DNA of 64,000 nt from Deminuibacter sp966424055 (GTDB taxonomy: Bacteria; Bacteroidota; Bacteroidia; Chitinophagales; Chitinophagaceae): the NCBI GenBank assembly GCA_966424055.1, contig CBJLMB010000036.1, positions 1-64,000 of the forward strand. Reading direction: 5' to 3'. The notes beneath the pieces were generated by a model. That model made no database searches. It was not told the DNA's origin and saw only the letters and a list, made by a program, of their open reading frames with translations. How positions within the stretch are numbered: position 1 is the first letter of the stretch; every line of letters begins with the position of its first letter. A program made the translations under genes and the position numbers. Below are positions 26,493-34,700 of this stretch, piece after piece.

Positions 26493-28001
26493 ATGCTACG
26501 CCGTTCGTTTCAACATATCAAACAGGGCCGTTTTACCACGCTTACTGCATTATGGGATAAGCTGGTACTGGAGCAGAAGCTGAACAACTGGGCCGGCTGG
26601 CTGCTGTTCCTTTTTATCGGTGCGGCAACAGGCTTCCTGATAAGCCGTCACCTGGTGTTCGGGTTGAGTATTACTGGTATGGCCTGTGGTGCAGCCATTG
26701 TTATAGCCTGCCTCAACAATGCAGAAACAGGTTTATATATCAATATTGTTTACTCCTTTTTCGGTTTCCAGGTTTCGAGGATGTTTTTTCATGATACACT
26801 GCCTGTGGGTGTTTTTTCAGATATTCTTATCGTAGCCACTTTTTTTAGTTTTATCATCAACAGGAGCAGTGGTCTCAGGGAAAATATCAACCAGATCAAT
26901 AAATCGCCTGTTGCCATTTTATTTCTCATTGTATGGGGATATACATTGATCGAACTATTCAATCCCAACGAACTTTCCTTCAACGGATGGTTTATGTCGT
27001 TCAGGAAAATCACGGGTGTATCGCTGCTATTGTTTATTGCCTACAGTGTATTTAACAGTTACCGGAGCATCAAAAAATACCTGACTGTATTGTTTGTATT
27101 GAGTGCTGTTACCGGGCTGTATGGTTGTATACAGCAATGGCATGGGCTTTTTTCATTTGAATGGGATTGGGTTACTGCAGATGAGCACCGGTTTGGCCTT
27201 ATGTATATCAATGGCAGTATACGAAAATTCGGTACCATGTCCGACCCGGCAGAATATGCCATCACCATGTCTGCCTGCAGCCTTGTATTCATATTGCTGG
27301 CACTGGGCCCCAGAAGGCTGGCTGTAAGGCTGGTACTGCTGGGCGGTTCAGTCTTTATGCTGATGGGCATGGGCTATTCGGGTACACGTACCGGCAATGC
27401 CATGGTGGTTGCGGGAATAGGGATGTATATATTGCTGACCATGCAGCAGAAATATACCAGGCGTTTTGCCCTGATGGCCGGCCTGGTGTTCATTGCCATG
27501 TTGTACGGGCCGTTCAATAGCCCTACGCTGCAGCGTTTCAGAAGTACATTTTCTGCTTCGGATGATGCATCGTTCAATGTGCGGGAAGTGAACAGGAAAT
27601 TTATCCAACCTTATATCTATACACATCCGTTCGGTGGTGGCCTGGGCACCACCGGGGCTGTTGGGGAAACCTATAATGCCGGCCATTACCTGGCGGGTTT
27701 TCAAACAGACAGTGGTTATTTGAAAAAAGCAGTGGAAACCGGCTGGATAGGTTTACTGCTGATGTGCCTTCTTTATTTCGTTGTGCTGCAAACCGGTATC
27801 AGGGGTTATTTCAGCTGCAGCCATGAATGGTATAAAAATATTTATGCTGCCTGCTTTGCCGCGGTTTTCGGTTTTTATGTGGCCGAGTTTTCGCAAAGCG
27901 CTATCGGGCAGATCACTGATATCGTGGTGTATTATCCACTGGTTGCTATTCTGATGAAATTAAAAAGCTTACCGTACCCGCCTAAACCTGAATCTGTATG
28001 A
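26493..28001 (+). CDS. Wzy-type O-antigen/exopolysaccharide polymerase
   Basis: A 502-residue polytopic protein with about ten or more hydrophobic helices and a large periplasmic loop in the C-terminal half. It has the O-antigen ligase/polymerase (Wzy_C) pattern GYSGTRTG (about 292-299) followed by a helix, and a conserved HPFGGGLGTTG loop later (about 373-383). The family joins lipid-linked repeat units in the periplasm. It follows the small membrane protein by 6 bp and overlaps the TolC-like gene by 4 bp (ATGA), so it is co-translated with it. Confidence 0.85.
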   Translation: MLRRSFQHIKQGRFTTLTALWDKLVLEQKLNNWAGWLLFLFIGAATGFLISRHLVFGLSITGMACGAAIVIACLNNAETGLYINIVYSFFGFQVSRMFFHDTLPVGVFSDILIVATFFSFIINRSSGLRENINQINKSPVAILFLIVWGYTLIELFNPNELSFNGWFMSFRKITGVSLLLFIAYSVFNSYRSIKKYLTVLFVLSAVTGLYGCIQQWHGLFSFEWDWVTADEHRFGLMYINGSIRKFGTMSDPAEYAITMSACSLVFILLALGPRRLAVRLVLLGGSVFMLMGMGYSGTRTGNAMVVAGIGMYILLTMQQKYTRRFALMAGLVFIAMLYGPFNSPTLQRFRSTFSASDDASFNVREVNRKFIQPYIYTHPFGGGLGTTGAVGETYNAGHYLAGFQTDSGYLKKAVETGWIGLLLMCLLYFVVLQTGIRGYFSCSHEWYKNIYAACFAAVFGFYVAEFSQSAIGQITDIVVYYPLVAILMKLKSLPYPPKPESV

Positions 28002-28786
28002 AACGTATGTTCTGTTCTGTCAATATAAAAAAATTGCTGCCCGGCAGGGCTGGGTGGCAATGCACCACTGTGTTCCTGGTATTACTGGGTTTTGCAATCA
28101 GCACCCGGGCGCAGCATATTATTACCAACCCGGCCAGTACTGCAGTTAAGAAACCCAGGTACACTGCACCCGCCACCGCTGCCGATTCAAGCGCAGCGGT
28201 AGAAGAAAAGCTGGTACAGCTGGCCATGCAAAGCCCCGCATTCAAGGATGCCGAACACCAGAATAAAATCAATGACCTGCAGCTGGTAAAAGCAAAAAAC
28301 TCCTGGCTTAACCTGCTGACACTTTCGGCCAATTATAATGACCAGACCTTTGCCAAAAAAAGTGAGCAGGTGGGGTATATTTATCCCAAATACTTTTTTG
28401 GCGTAACCATACCTGTGGGCATCATCTTCTCCAAAAACAGCGATGTTAAAATAGCCCGCGAAATGGCCGAGGTAGGCAAGAACAAAGTGGAAGACCTGCA
28501 AAGAAATGTAAGGGCTGAAGTATTGACCAATTATGAGCAATACAAAATTTACAATCAGCTGTTTGCCATCCAGAGCCAGGTGGTGGATGATGAACAGGCT
28601 GCTTTTTTACAGGTAGAACAGAAATTCAGGGATGGTACCATTCCCATCGCCGATTATAACTCGGCATCCAAAAACCTGAACAATGAAATTGCCAAAAAAC
28701 TCAGTCTGCAGCTGCAGCAAAACCTGTATAAAGTACAATTGGAAAAATACATCGGTATGCGGCTGGAGGAGGCGTTGCGCAATTAA
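27998..28786 (+). CDS. Short TolC-like outer membrane efflux family protein
   Basis: The 262-residue product has a signal peptide (1-38, ending STRAQ). Its long helical region (about 65-262) with alternating strands resembles one repeat of the outer membrane efflux protein (OEP/TolC) family: INDLQLVKAKNSWLNLLTLSANYN, then GVTIPVGIIF, then KVEDLQRNVRAEVLTNYEQYKI. Ordinary TolC proteins carry two such repeats in 400-500 residues, so this is about half size. It could trimerise with altered geometry or form a periplasmic or outer-membrane accessory. No Wza-type (OPX) outer membrane exporter is visible in the window, which makes this the only candidate outer-membrane component of the locus. Confidence 0.7.
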   Translation: MKRMFCSVNIKKLLPGRAGWQCTTVFLVLLGFAISTRAQHIITNPASTAVKKPRYTAPATAADSSAAVEEKLVQLAMQSPAFKDAEHQNKINDLQLVKAKNSWLNLLTLSANYNDQTFAKKSEQVGYIYPKYFFGVTIPVGIIFSKNSDVKIAREMAEVGKNKVEDLQRNVRAEVLTNYEQYKIYNQLFAIQSQVVDDEQAAFLQVEQKFRDGTIPIADYNSASKNLNNEIAKKLSLQLQQNLYKVQLEKYIGMRLEEALRN

Positions 28787-28835
28787 GCGGTAATGACCGC
28801 CTGCCACGCTTTTCTTTAGCTAACCGGTCTGTTCT

Positions 28836-29921
28836 ATGAAAGCATTCCTGAACAAAGCATTCAATTTACCCGCACTGCGCAGGAACAGCAGGTTGCAATG
28901 GGTAGATTACCTTAAAGGTATCGCCATTATCCTGGTGGTGTACAGGCATGCTTTAATCGGTATTCAGCGAAGCGGGATCGAGGTAAGCAGCGCCCTGGTA
29001 AATGCCAATATGGTTTTTTACAGCTTCAGGATGCCCCTGTTTTTTCTGCTCTCGGGCATTTTTGTTAGCGCAAGCCTGGCCAAAAGAACAGTGCATGAAT
29101 TTATATACAACAAATTCGGGCTATTGCTGTATCCTTACCTGGTATGGGCCACCTTGCAGATCACATTGCAAATTGTACTGTCCCGTTTTACCAATGCCGG
29201 CCGCAGCTGGATAGATTATACCTATATTTTTTACCAGCCCCGGGAGCTTGACCAGTTCTGGTACCTGCCCGCTTTGTTCAATACTTCTGTACTGTATGTA
29301 CTTGTTAAAACAAAACTGAAACCGGCTGCATGGCTGCAATGCCTCATGGGGCTGGTGTTTTATTTTGCCCGCCCCCACCTGGGCAAGATCAGCATGCTGA
29401 CAGACTGGATGGAATTTTATTTCTTCTTCGCACTGGGTGATGCACTGGGCAACGTTTTTTTCACACCCCGGATACAGGCGCTGCTGAAAAAGCCGCTACT
29501 GCTGGTTTGTGCAGCTCCGCCTTTTGTTGCTGCGCAGGTTTATTATTTACAACACCAGGTAAATGATGCACCATTCCTGCTTATTGCGCTAACGGGCTGC
29601 CTTTTTATGCTGCTGATCGCTTTTCAGCTGCAGCGGATGAACCTGTTCTTCTTTCTGCGTGTGCTGGGTTACCATTCTTTGTACATATATGTAATGCATG
29701 TAATGATCACTGCGCTGGTACGTATACTGCTGGTAAAACTGGGCATACATCAGTCCGCCATCCTGCTGCTGGGTGGTATTGCAGGTGGTGTTACCATCCC
29801 GGTTATCGTGTACAATTATTGTATAAATGATGGTATGGCCTGGTTTCTCTTCCGCTTCCGTAAAACCAAAACCACCCGGGGTGATGCTAAAAAATTAGCA
29901 CCTGCGGCACTGGCTTCCTGA
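28836..29921 (+). CDS. Acyltransferase 3 family membrane protein
   Basis: A 361-residue membrane acyltransferase with about ten helices. The signature is WVDYLKGIAIILVVYRHA (22-39) with His38, then FYSFRMPLFFLLSGIF. It differs from the acyltransferase at 22801 in size and N-terminus and belongs nearer the OafA/YiaH group. A decoration of the polysaccharide with acetyl or another acyl group is the likely job. It lies 49 bp after the TolC-like gene and is probably the end of the plus-strand operon. A weak stem near 30002-30035 (ACATC/GATGT, followed by T residues) might end transcription. Confidence 0.83.
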   Translation: MKAFLNKAFNLPALRRNSRLQWVDYLKGIAIILVVYRHALIGIQRSGIEVSSALVNANMVFYSFRMPLFFLLSGIFVSASLAKRTVHEFIYNKFGLLLYPYLVWATLQITLQIVLSRFTNAGRSWIDYTYIFYQPRELDQFWYLPALFNTSVLYVLVKTKLKPAAWLQCLMGLVFYFARPHLGKISMLTDWMEFYFFFALGDALGNVFFTPRIQALLKKPLLLVCAAPPFVAAQVYYLQHQVNDAPFLLIALTGCLFMLLIAFQLQRMNLFFFLRVLGYHSLYIYVMHVMITALVRILLVKLGIHQSAILLLGGIAGGVTIPVIVYNYCINDGMAWFLFRFRKTKTTRGDAKKLAPAALAS

Positions 29922-30082
29922 ACCTCTTTCAAAAGCCATTTCTGTTGATTATATTGTAGAAAAAAAGCCACAGCCCGGTTGTAGCATAACCGCATTATAA
30001 AACATCTGGGCTTCCATAGCCGTTTTTGGATGTTTTTTTGCAGTAACCGATCAAAGCTTCATCACCCTTTAAATTTTAAAGT

Positions 30083-30421
30083 ATGAGAAAAAAAATCCTT
30101 CTGCCACTTTTAGCATTATTGCTGGTTTTTTCATCCTACCCCAGTTATGCCAAAGACAAAAATGCTGACTACAAAGCCATTGAAGCCAAAGTAGCCGCTA
30201 TGACCCAGGAGCAAAAAGAAGCCCGTGTAGCAGAGATCAAAGCAAGACTTGAAGAGATCAAGGCGATGGATAAATCGCAGCTAACCAGGGAAGAACGCAT
30301 TGCGCTGAAGGATGAGGTAAAATACATGCGCAAGGAAGCCAAATCGCTGGGGCATGGAGGGGTATATATTTCGCTGGCCGGCATTATCATTATCATCCTG
30401 GTACTGATCATTATCCTGTAA
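30083..30421 (+). CDS. Small exported coiled-coil protein with C-terminal membrane anchor
   Basis: The 112-residue product has a signal peptide (1-23, ending PSYA), a highly charged helical stretch rich in Lys, Glu and Ala (about 25-85) and a C-terminal hydrophobic segment made of Ile, Val and Leu (94-112). Similar short proteins are common in Chitinophagaceae and have no assigned function. The layout suggests a periplasmic coiled coil tethered to the inner membrane. It has its own AT-rich upstream sequence (tttaaattttaaagt before ATG) and a terminator hairpin after it. Confidence 0.75.
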   Translation: MRKKILLPLLALLLVFSSYPSYAKDKNADYKAIEAKVAAMTQEQKEARVAEIKARLEEIKAMDKSQLTREERIALKDEVKYMRKEAKSLGHGGVYISLAGIIIIILVLIIIL

Positions 30422-30445
30422 AAAGAATAAGGGATAAGCAGATAA

Positions 30446-30483
30446 CAGCAGGGCCTGTTCCGTTGTGAGAACAGGCCCTGCTG
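30446..30483. terminator. Hairpin between convergent genes
   Basis: A perfect 15 bp stem (30446-30460 with 30469-30483) and an 8-base loop lie between a plus-strand stop at 30421 and a minus-strand stop at 30490. There is no long T run, only an AT-rich stretch on the plus side, so strength is uncertain, but the position fits a shared terminator. Confidence 0.7.
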
Positions 30484-30489
30484 CTGATA

Positions 30490-30822
30490 TTATATTTTCT
30501 CCACCACTACAGCGGTTCCATAAGCCAGCACTTCTGTTACTCCATCCATTACTTCGTTGGCATCGTAGCGCATACCGATAATGGCATTGGCACCGCGATC
30601 TGCCGCATGCTGCTGCAGGTGAACAAAAGCCTCTTCCCTGGCCTTCTCACACAGTTCTATATAAATGGAGATCTTTCCACCGAAGAATGTTTGAAATGTA
30701 CCGGCCAAATTACCCAATACACTCCTGGAACGAACCGTAATGCCTCTTACCACACCCAGGTGTTGTACAATACGGTAGCCATCCAGCTGAAAGCTGTTTG
30801 TGATCATGCGGGGATCTATCAT
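30490..30822 (-). CDS. YbjQ/UPF0145 family protein
   Basis: A 110-residue cytoplasmic protein typical in length and sequence for the YbjQ_1 (UPF0145, putative heavy-metal-binding) family: GYRIVQHLGVVRGITVRS near the N-terminus, AREEAFVHLQQHAADRGANAIIGMRYDA in the middle, and a C-terminal LAYGTAVVVEKI strand. The family forms pentamers; its function is not established. It is a single gene convergent with the small membrane protein gene and divergent from transketolase. Confidence 0.88.
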   Translation of the reverse strand: MIDPRMITNSFQLDGYRIVQHLGVVRGITVRSRSVLGNLAGTFQTFFGGKISIYIELCEKAREEAFVHLQQHAADRGANAIIGMRYDANEVMDGVTEVLAYGTAVVVEKI

Positions 30823-31067
30823 CGTTGTTAGGATTAAGCAGGTTAATAATAAAATAATATAGTATAACCAGGCTGCATACCTGTTTGTTCTTTGTTCAAC
30901 GGCCTGTTGCCGGCCATAGCCTGTTCAGCAGGTACAATATACAGTGATCCTGCTACAAATCCAGGTTCGTTAAACCGGGTATCTGCCGCCGGTATTCTGC
31001 AGGTTATATACCGGCAATCGCCTTCCATTCATGGTACATCATTTGTGCGATAAATAAAAACGAAAAA

Positions 31068-33080
31068 ATGGCTGAACAAAATCAGGACACAGTGCAACTG
31101 TGTATAAATACGGTACGTGTTTTAGCGGCCGACGCAGTACAAAAGGCAAATGCAGGCCACCCCGGTATGCCGATGGGTGCAGCGCCCATGGCGCATGTTC
31201 TCTGGAGTAAGATAATGCATTACAACCCCAAAAATCCGCATTGGCCTAACCGTGACAGGTTTGTTTTATCGGCTGGCCATGGCTGTATGCTGCAATATAT
31301 TTATCTCTATCTCACCGGTTATAATATAACCATGGACGACCTGAAAAGCTTCCGGCAGCTGCACAGCCGAACAGCCGGTCACCCGGAATACGGCCTGCTC
31401 GACGGGATAGAAGTAACAACGGGTCCGTTGGGACAAGGTTTTGCCAATGGCGTAGGCATGGCCATCGCCCAGCAATTCCTGGCCAGCAGGTATAACCGGC
31501 CGGGATTTGATCTATTCGATTATAAAATTTACGCTATCTGCAGTGATGGCGACCTGATGGAAGGCGTTAGTGCAGAAGCCGCTTCCCTGGCCGGCCATCT
31601 TGCCCTGGGCAATATGATCTACCTGTATGATGACAACCATATTTCTATAGAAGGCGATACAGCTATCGCTTATACAGAAGATGTAGCCAAACGCTTTGAA
31701 GCTTATGGCTGGCATGTACAGGTAATTGAAAACGGCAATGATGTAGAAGCCATCACCAAAGCTGTTCAGGCTGCAAGGGATGAAACCAGCCGGCCTTCTC
31801 TTATCAAAGTGCGTACCCATATCGGCTATGGCAGTCCGAATAAGGTAGATACCCCCGAAGCCCATGGCTCACCATTGGGTGAAGAGGAAGTAAAACTGGT
31901 AAAGAAAGGATTTGGTTTTGATCCCTCACAATATTTCGTGGTACCCGAAGCCGTGGCCGCCTATTATAAAGAAGCCGGGCAAAAAGGGGTGCCGCTGGAG
32001 CAGAAATGGGATAAGTTATATAAAGAATATAAAACAAAATATCCCAAAGAAGCCGCAGAATATGAATTATTCAGCGAAGGCGGGCTGCCAGACAACTGGC
32101 AGGCCAATTTACCGGTATTTAAACCCGACCAGGGCAAAATAGCTACCCGCAAGGCTTCAGGCCAGGTGCTCAATGCCATCGCCGACAGTTTACCGCTGCT
32201 GATTGGCGGCGCAGCAGATCTCTCCCCTTCCACTGATACAACCCTGAAGAAATATGCTTCTTTTTCAAAAGACGATCATAGCGGCCGCAACTTTCATTTT
32301 GGCATCAGGGAACATGCGATGGGCGCCGTACTCAATGGTATGACACTGACCAACGGCATCATCGCTTATGGAGCTACTTTTCTTATTTTTTCAGAGTATA
32401 TGCGGCCACCTATCAGGCTGGCAGCCATCATGAAAATACGGCCCATTTTCGTGTATACACACGATAGCATCGGCCTGGGAGAAGATGGTACAACACACCA
32501 GCCTGTTGAGCAGCTGATCTCCCTGCGTGCTATTCCCAATATTGTTTTGATAAGGCCTGCCGATGCCAATGAAACAGCACAGGCCTGGCGCGCAGCGCTG
32601 GAACACAAGGGAGGGCCTGTGATACTGGTGCTTAGCAGGCAAAACCTGCCCATCATAGACCAGGATAAATATGCTAAAGCATCCGGCCTTGAAAAAGGCG
32701 CTTATATTTTATCAGAAGCTGAGGGCGAGCCACAGCTCATCTTAATAGCCACAGGATCGGAAGTACAGCTGGTACTGGAAGCCCAGCAGCAACTGAAAGC
32801 CGATGGTATTGCTGCCCGCGTGGTGAGCATGCCATCCTGGGAATTGTTTGAAGAGCAGCCGGATGCTTATAAAGAACAGGTGTTCCCGAAAAAATTAAGA
32901 AAACGCCTGGCCGTAGAAGCCGGCTCGCCCATAGGCTGGCAGCATTATGTAACAGATGACGGGGATGTACTGGGTATTACCCGTTTCGGTGAATCGGCCC
33001 CTATTGATCCACTGATGAAAGAATTCGGGTTTACGGTAGAAAATGTTGTGAACAGGGCAAAAGCATTGTTGCAGCGATAG
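31068..33080 (+). CDS. tkt: Transketolase
   Basis: A full-length 670-residue transketolase of the pentose phosphate pathway, which moves two-carbon units between sugar phosphates using thiamine diphosphate. The N-terminal substrate region AGHPGMPMG, the TPP-binding stretch SDGDLMEGVSAEAASLAGH with the partner N in DDNHISIEG (about 154-190), the central GIREHAMG with the catalytic Glu, and HDSIGLGEDGTTHQP are all intact. The ATG is preceded by an A-rich stretch (gataaataaaaacgaaaaa) rather than a Shine-Dalgarno site, common in this phylum. It is monocistronic, with convergent genes downstream. Confidence 0.95.
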   Translation: MAEQNQDTVQLCINTVRVLAADAVQKANAGHPGMPMGAAPMAHVLWSKIMHYNPKNPHWPNRDRFVLSAGHGCMLQYIYLYLTGYNITMDDLKSFRQLHSRTAGHPEYGLLDGIEVTTGPLGQGFANGVGMAIAQQFLASRYNRPGFDLFDYKIYAICSDGDLMEGVSAEAASLAGHLALGNMIYLYDDNHISIEGDTAIAYTEDVAKRFEAYGWHVQVIENGNDVEAITKAVQAARDETSRPSLIKVRTHIGYGSPNKVDTPEAHGSPLGEEEVKLVKKGFGFDPSQYFVVPEAVAAYYKEAGQKGVPLEQKWDKLYKEYKTKYPKEAAEYELFSEGGLPDNWQANLPVFKPDQGKIATRKASGQVLNAIADSLPLLIGGAADLSPSTDTTLKKYASFSKDDHSGRNFHFGIREHAMGAVLNGMTLTNGIIAYGATFLIFSEYMRPPIRLAAIMKIRPIFVYTHDSIGLGEDGTTHQPVEQLISLRAIPNIVLIRPADANETAQAWRAALEHKGGPVILVLSRQNLPIIDQDKYAKASGLEKGAYILSEAEGEPQLILIATGSEVQLVLEAQQQLKADGIAARVVSMPSWELFEEQPDAYKEQVFPKKLRKRLAVEAGSPIGWQHYVTDDGDVLGITRFGESAPIDPLMKEFGFTVENVVNRAKALLQR

Positions 33081-33271
33081 TTTCTTGTGCAGGAGTTGAA
33101 GATGTTTTTGATTCCACCATTTTACAGGCAAAATTTCGCCGTTACATACAATTGTATGCAACAGTGTTTACAGATCGCCGCAGATACAATGAAGAAAGTG
33201 TCCGGCTTCGATGCAGCAATAGGGTAATATGCTTTTACTGTAACAAGCCTCAATAATAAACAATTAAAAAA

Positions 33272-33318
33272 CTCCCGCAGTGCATACAAAGCCATAAAGC
33301 ATTTGTATACTGCGGGAG
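33272..33318 (-). terminator. Rho-independent terminator of the first TldD/TldE pair
   Basis: The arms CTCCCGCAG (33272-33280) and CTGCGGGAG (33310-33318), plus an inner 7 bp stem (33284-33290 with 33302-33308), form a strong hairpin. Read on the minus strand it is followed by six T, so it terminates the gene ending at 33360. Confidence 0.88.
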
Positions 33319-33359
33319 CTTTGCAGGAGTGGGACATCCGCTACCGGATATACAAACGC

Positions 33360-34697
33360 CTACACTGCATCAGATAATGAGCTGAAAGTAAAATCACGTA
33401 TTTTCAAAGGCGGTATCATCGCCTGTAAATTCGATTCACCGCTCACCGTACGCTCGGGTATACCCATTGCTTCCAGGTTATTTAGCATGATAACAGCGCT
33501 TTCATTAAACCGGAAATTTTTGATGGGATATTTTATTTGACCATTCTCAATATAAAAAGTACCGTCACGTGTAAGGCCTGTATACAACAGCGTTTGCGGA
33601 TCTACTTCGCGTATATACCATAAACGGGTTACCAGTACGCCTTTCTCTGTGCTTTTGATCAGCTCTTCGAGCGAGGCACTACCACCTTCCATGATAATGG
33701 CATCGGGCGATGGAACAGCTTTTACATTCTTTTTCTGCGCCCAGTAGCGTGAATAATACAGGTTTTTAACCACGCCTTTATCTATCCAGGTAATTTTCTC
33801 CTGTGGTCTTCCGTCACCATTCCAGGTACTGGTGGGCAGATCGGGATTTTGCGGATCGGAGTAGATGGTTACCCGTTCATCGACCAGCTTTTCCCCCAGC
33901 TTGGTTTTACCATCGGCTTTGCTTAAAAAACTGCGTCCTTCATCGGCATAGCGGGCATCCAGGCTATAGAACATTGTTTCCAGCAGCACAATGGCGGCAG
34001 CGGGTTCCAGTATCACGGTATATTTTCCCGGTTCCAGTGCTTTTGCATTGGAAGAGTTGGCAGCTTTCTGTGCAGCGATCCTGGTGGCAGCCGCTACATC
34101 CAGCTTGTTTACATCTGTAAATCCTTTGGAGGCATATCCCGATCCCTTGCCATCCTGCGTACGCATGGTAACATTAAAGTTGACATTGGTGGAAGTGTTG
34201 TAGGCGAACAGTCCGTTGGAGTTCATCATTGCAGAGAAGCCCGCGCTGTTTTCCCAGAAACCCGCAGCTACCAGGTTGAACTCTTTGGCAATTTTCAGGC
34301 TTTGTTCCACTGCATCTGCACGCAGTTTCGGTGTGATACCTGCGGTGGAAGCTTCAAATGTTTTGGGATTATCGGCATATTGCTGGGGACCCAGGTTAGG
34401 CATAAACTCAGGGTTCTCCGGCGCCAGGCGGGCAAGCTCTTCTGAACGTTTCACCACTTTTTCCAGTGAGGCATCATCAAATTCATTGATCGTGGCCACG
34501 CCCGATCTTTTGCCGAAAGAGGATTGTACCACCAGGCTGTTCTGGCTGATGCCACCACTGGTAGATACAGCATTGCGTGCATAACGAACATTACCCCCAT
34601 CAGAACCGGAAAGGTTCACTTCACATGCTTCTGCTTTGGAATAGCTCAATACTTTTTTCAGTAATGCCTGTGCTTCTTCTTTTGTAAGTATGGGCAT
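33360..34697 (-). CDS. TldE/PmbA-like subunit, pair 1
   Basis: A 445-residue member of the TldD/PmbA family of the partner (TldE) type: it lacks the HExxxH metal motif and has no signal peptide (MPILTKEEAQALLKK). In E. coli the TldD/TldE heterodimer is a protease of unfolded or ribosomally made peptides, with metal only in TldD. Conserved features are RYARNAVSTSGG near the N-terminus, the LEPAAAIVLLETMFYSLDARYADEGRSFLS core and the RLWYIREVDPQTLLYTGLTRDGTF block. It is 3 bp downstream of the TldD-like gene and has a close paralogue at 47065-48399. Confidence 0.88.
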   Translation of the reverse strand: MPILTKEEAQALLKKVLSYSKAEACEVNLSGSDGGNVRYARNAVSTSGGISQNSLVVQSSFGKRSGVATINEFDDASLEKVVKRSEELARLAPENPEFMPNLGPQQYADNPKTFEASTAGITPKLRADAVEQSLKIAKEFNLVAAGFWENSAGFSAMMNSNGLFAYNTSTNVNFNVTMRTQDGKGSGYASKGFTDVNKLDVAAATRIAAQKAANSSNAKALEPGKYTVILEPAAAIVLLETMFYSLDARYADEGRSFLSKADGKTKLGEKLVDERVTIYSDPQNPDLPTSTWNGDGRPQEKITWIDKGVVKNLYYSRYWAQKKNVKAVPSPDAIIMEGGSASLEELIKSTEKGVLVTRLWYIREVDPQTLLYTGLTRDGTFYIENGQIKYPIKNFRFNESAVIMLNNLEAMGIPERTVSGESNLQAMIPPLKIRDFTFSSLSDAV

Positions 34698-34700
34698 ACA

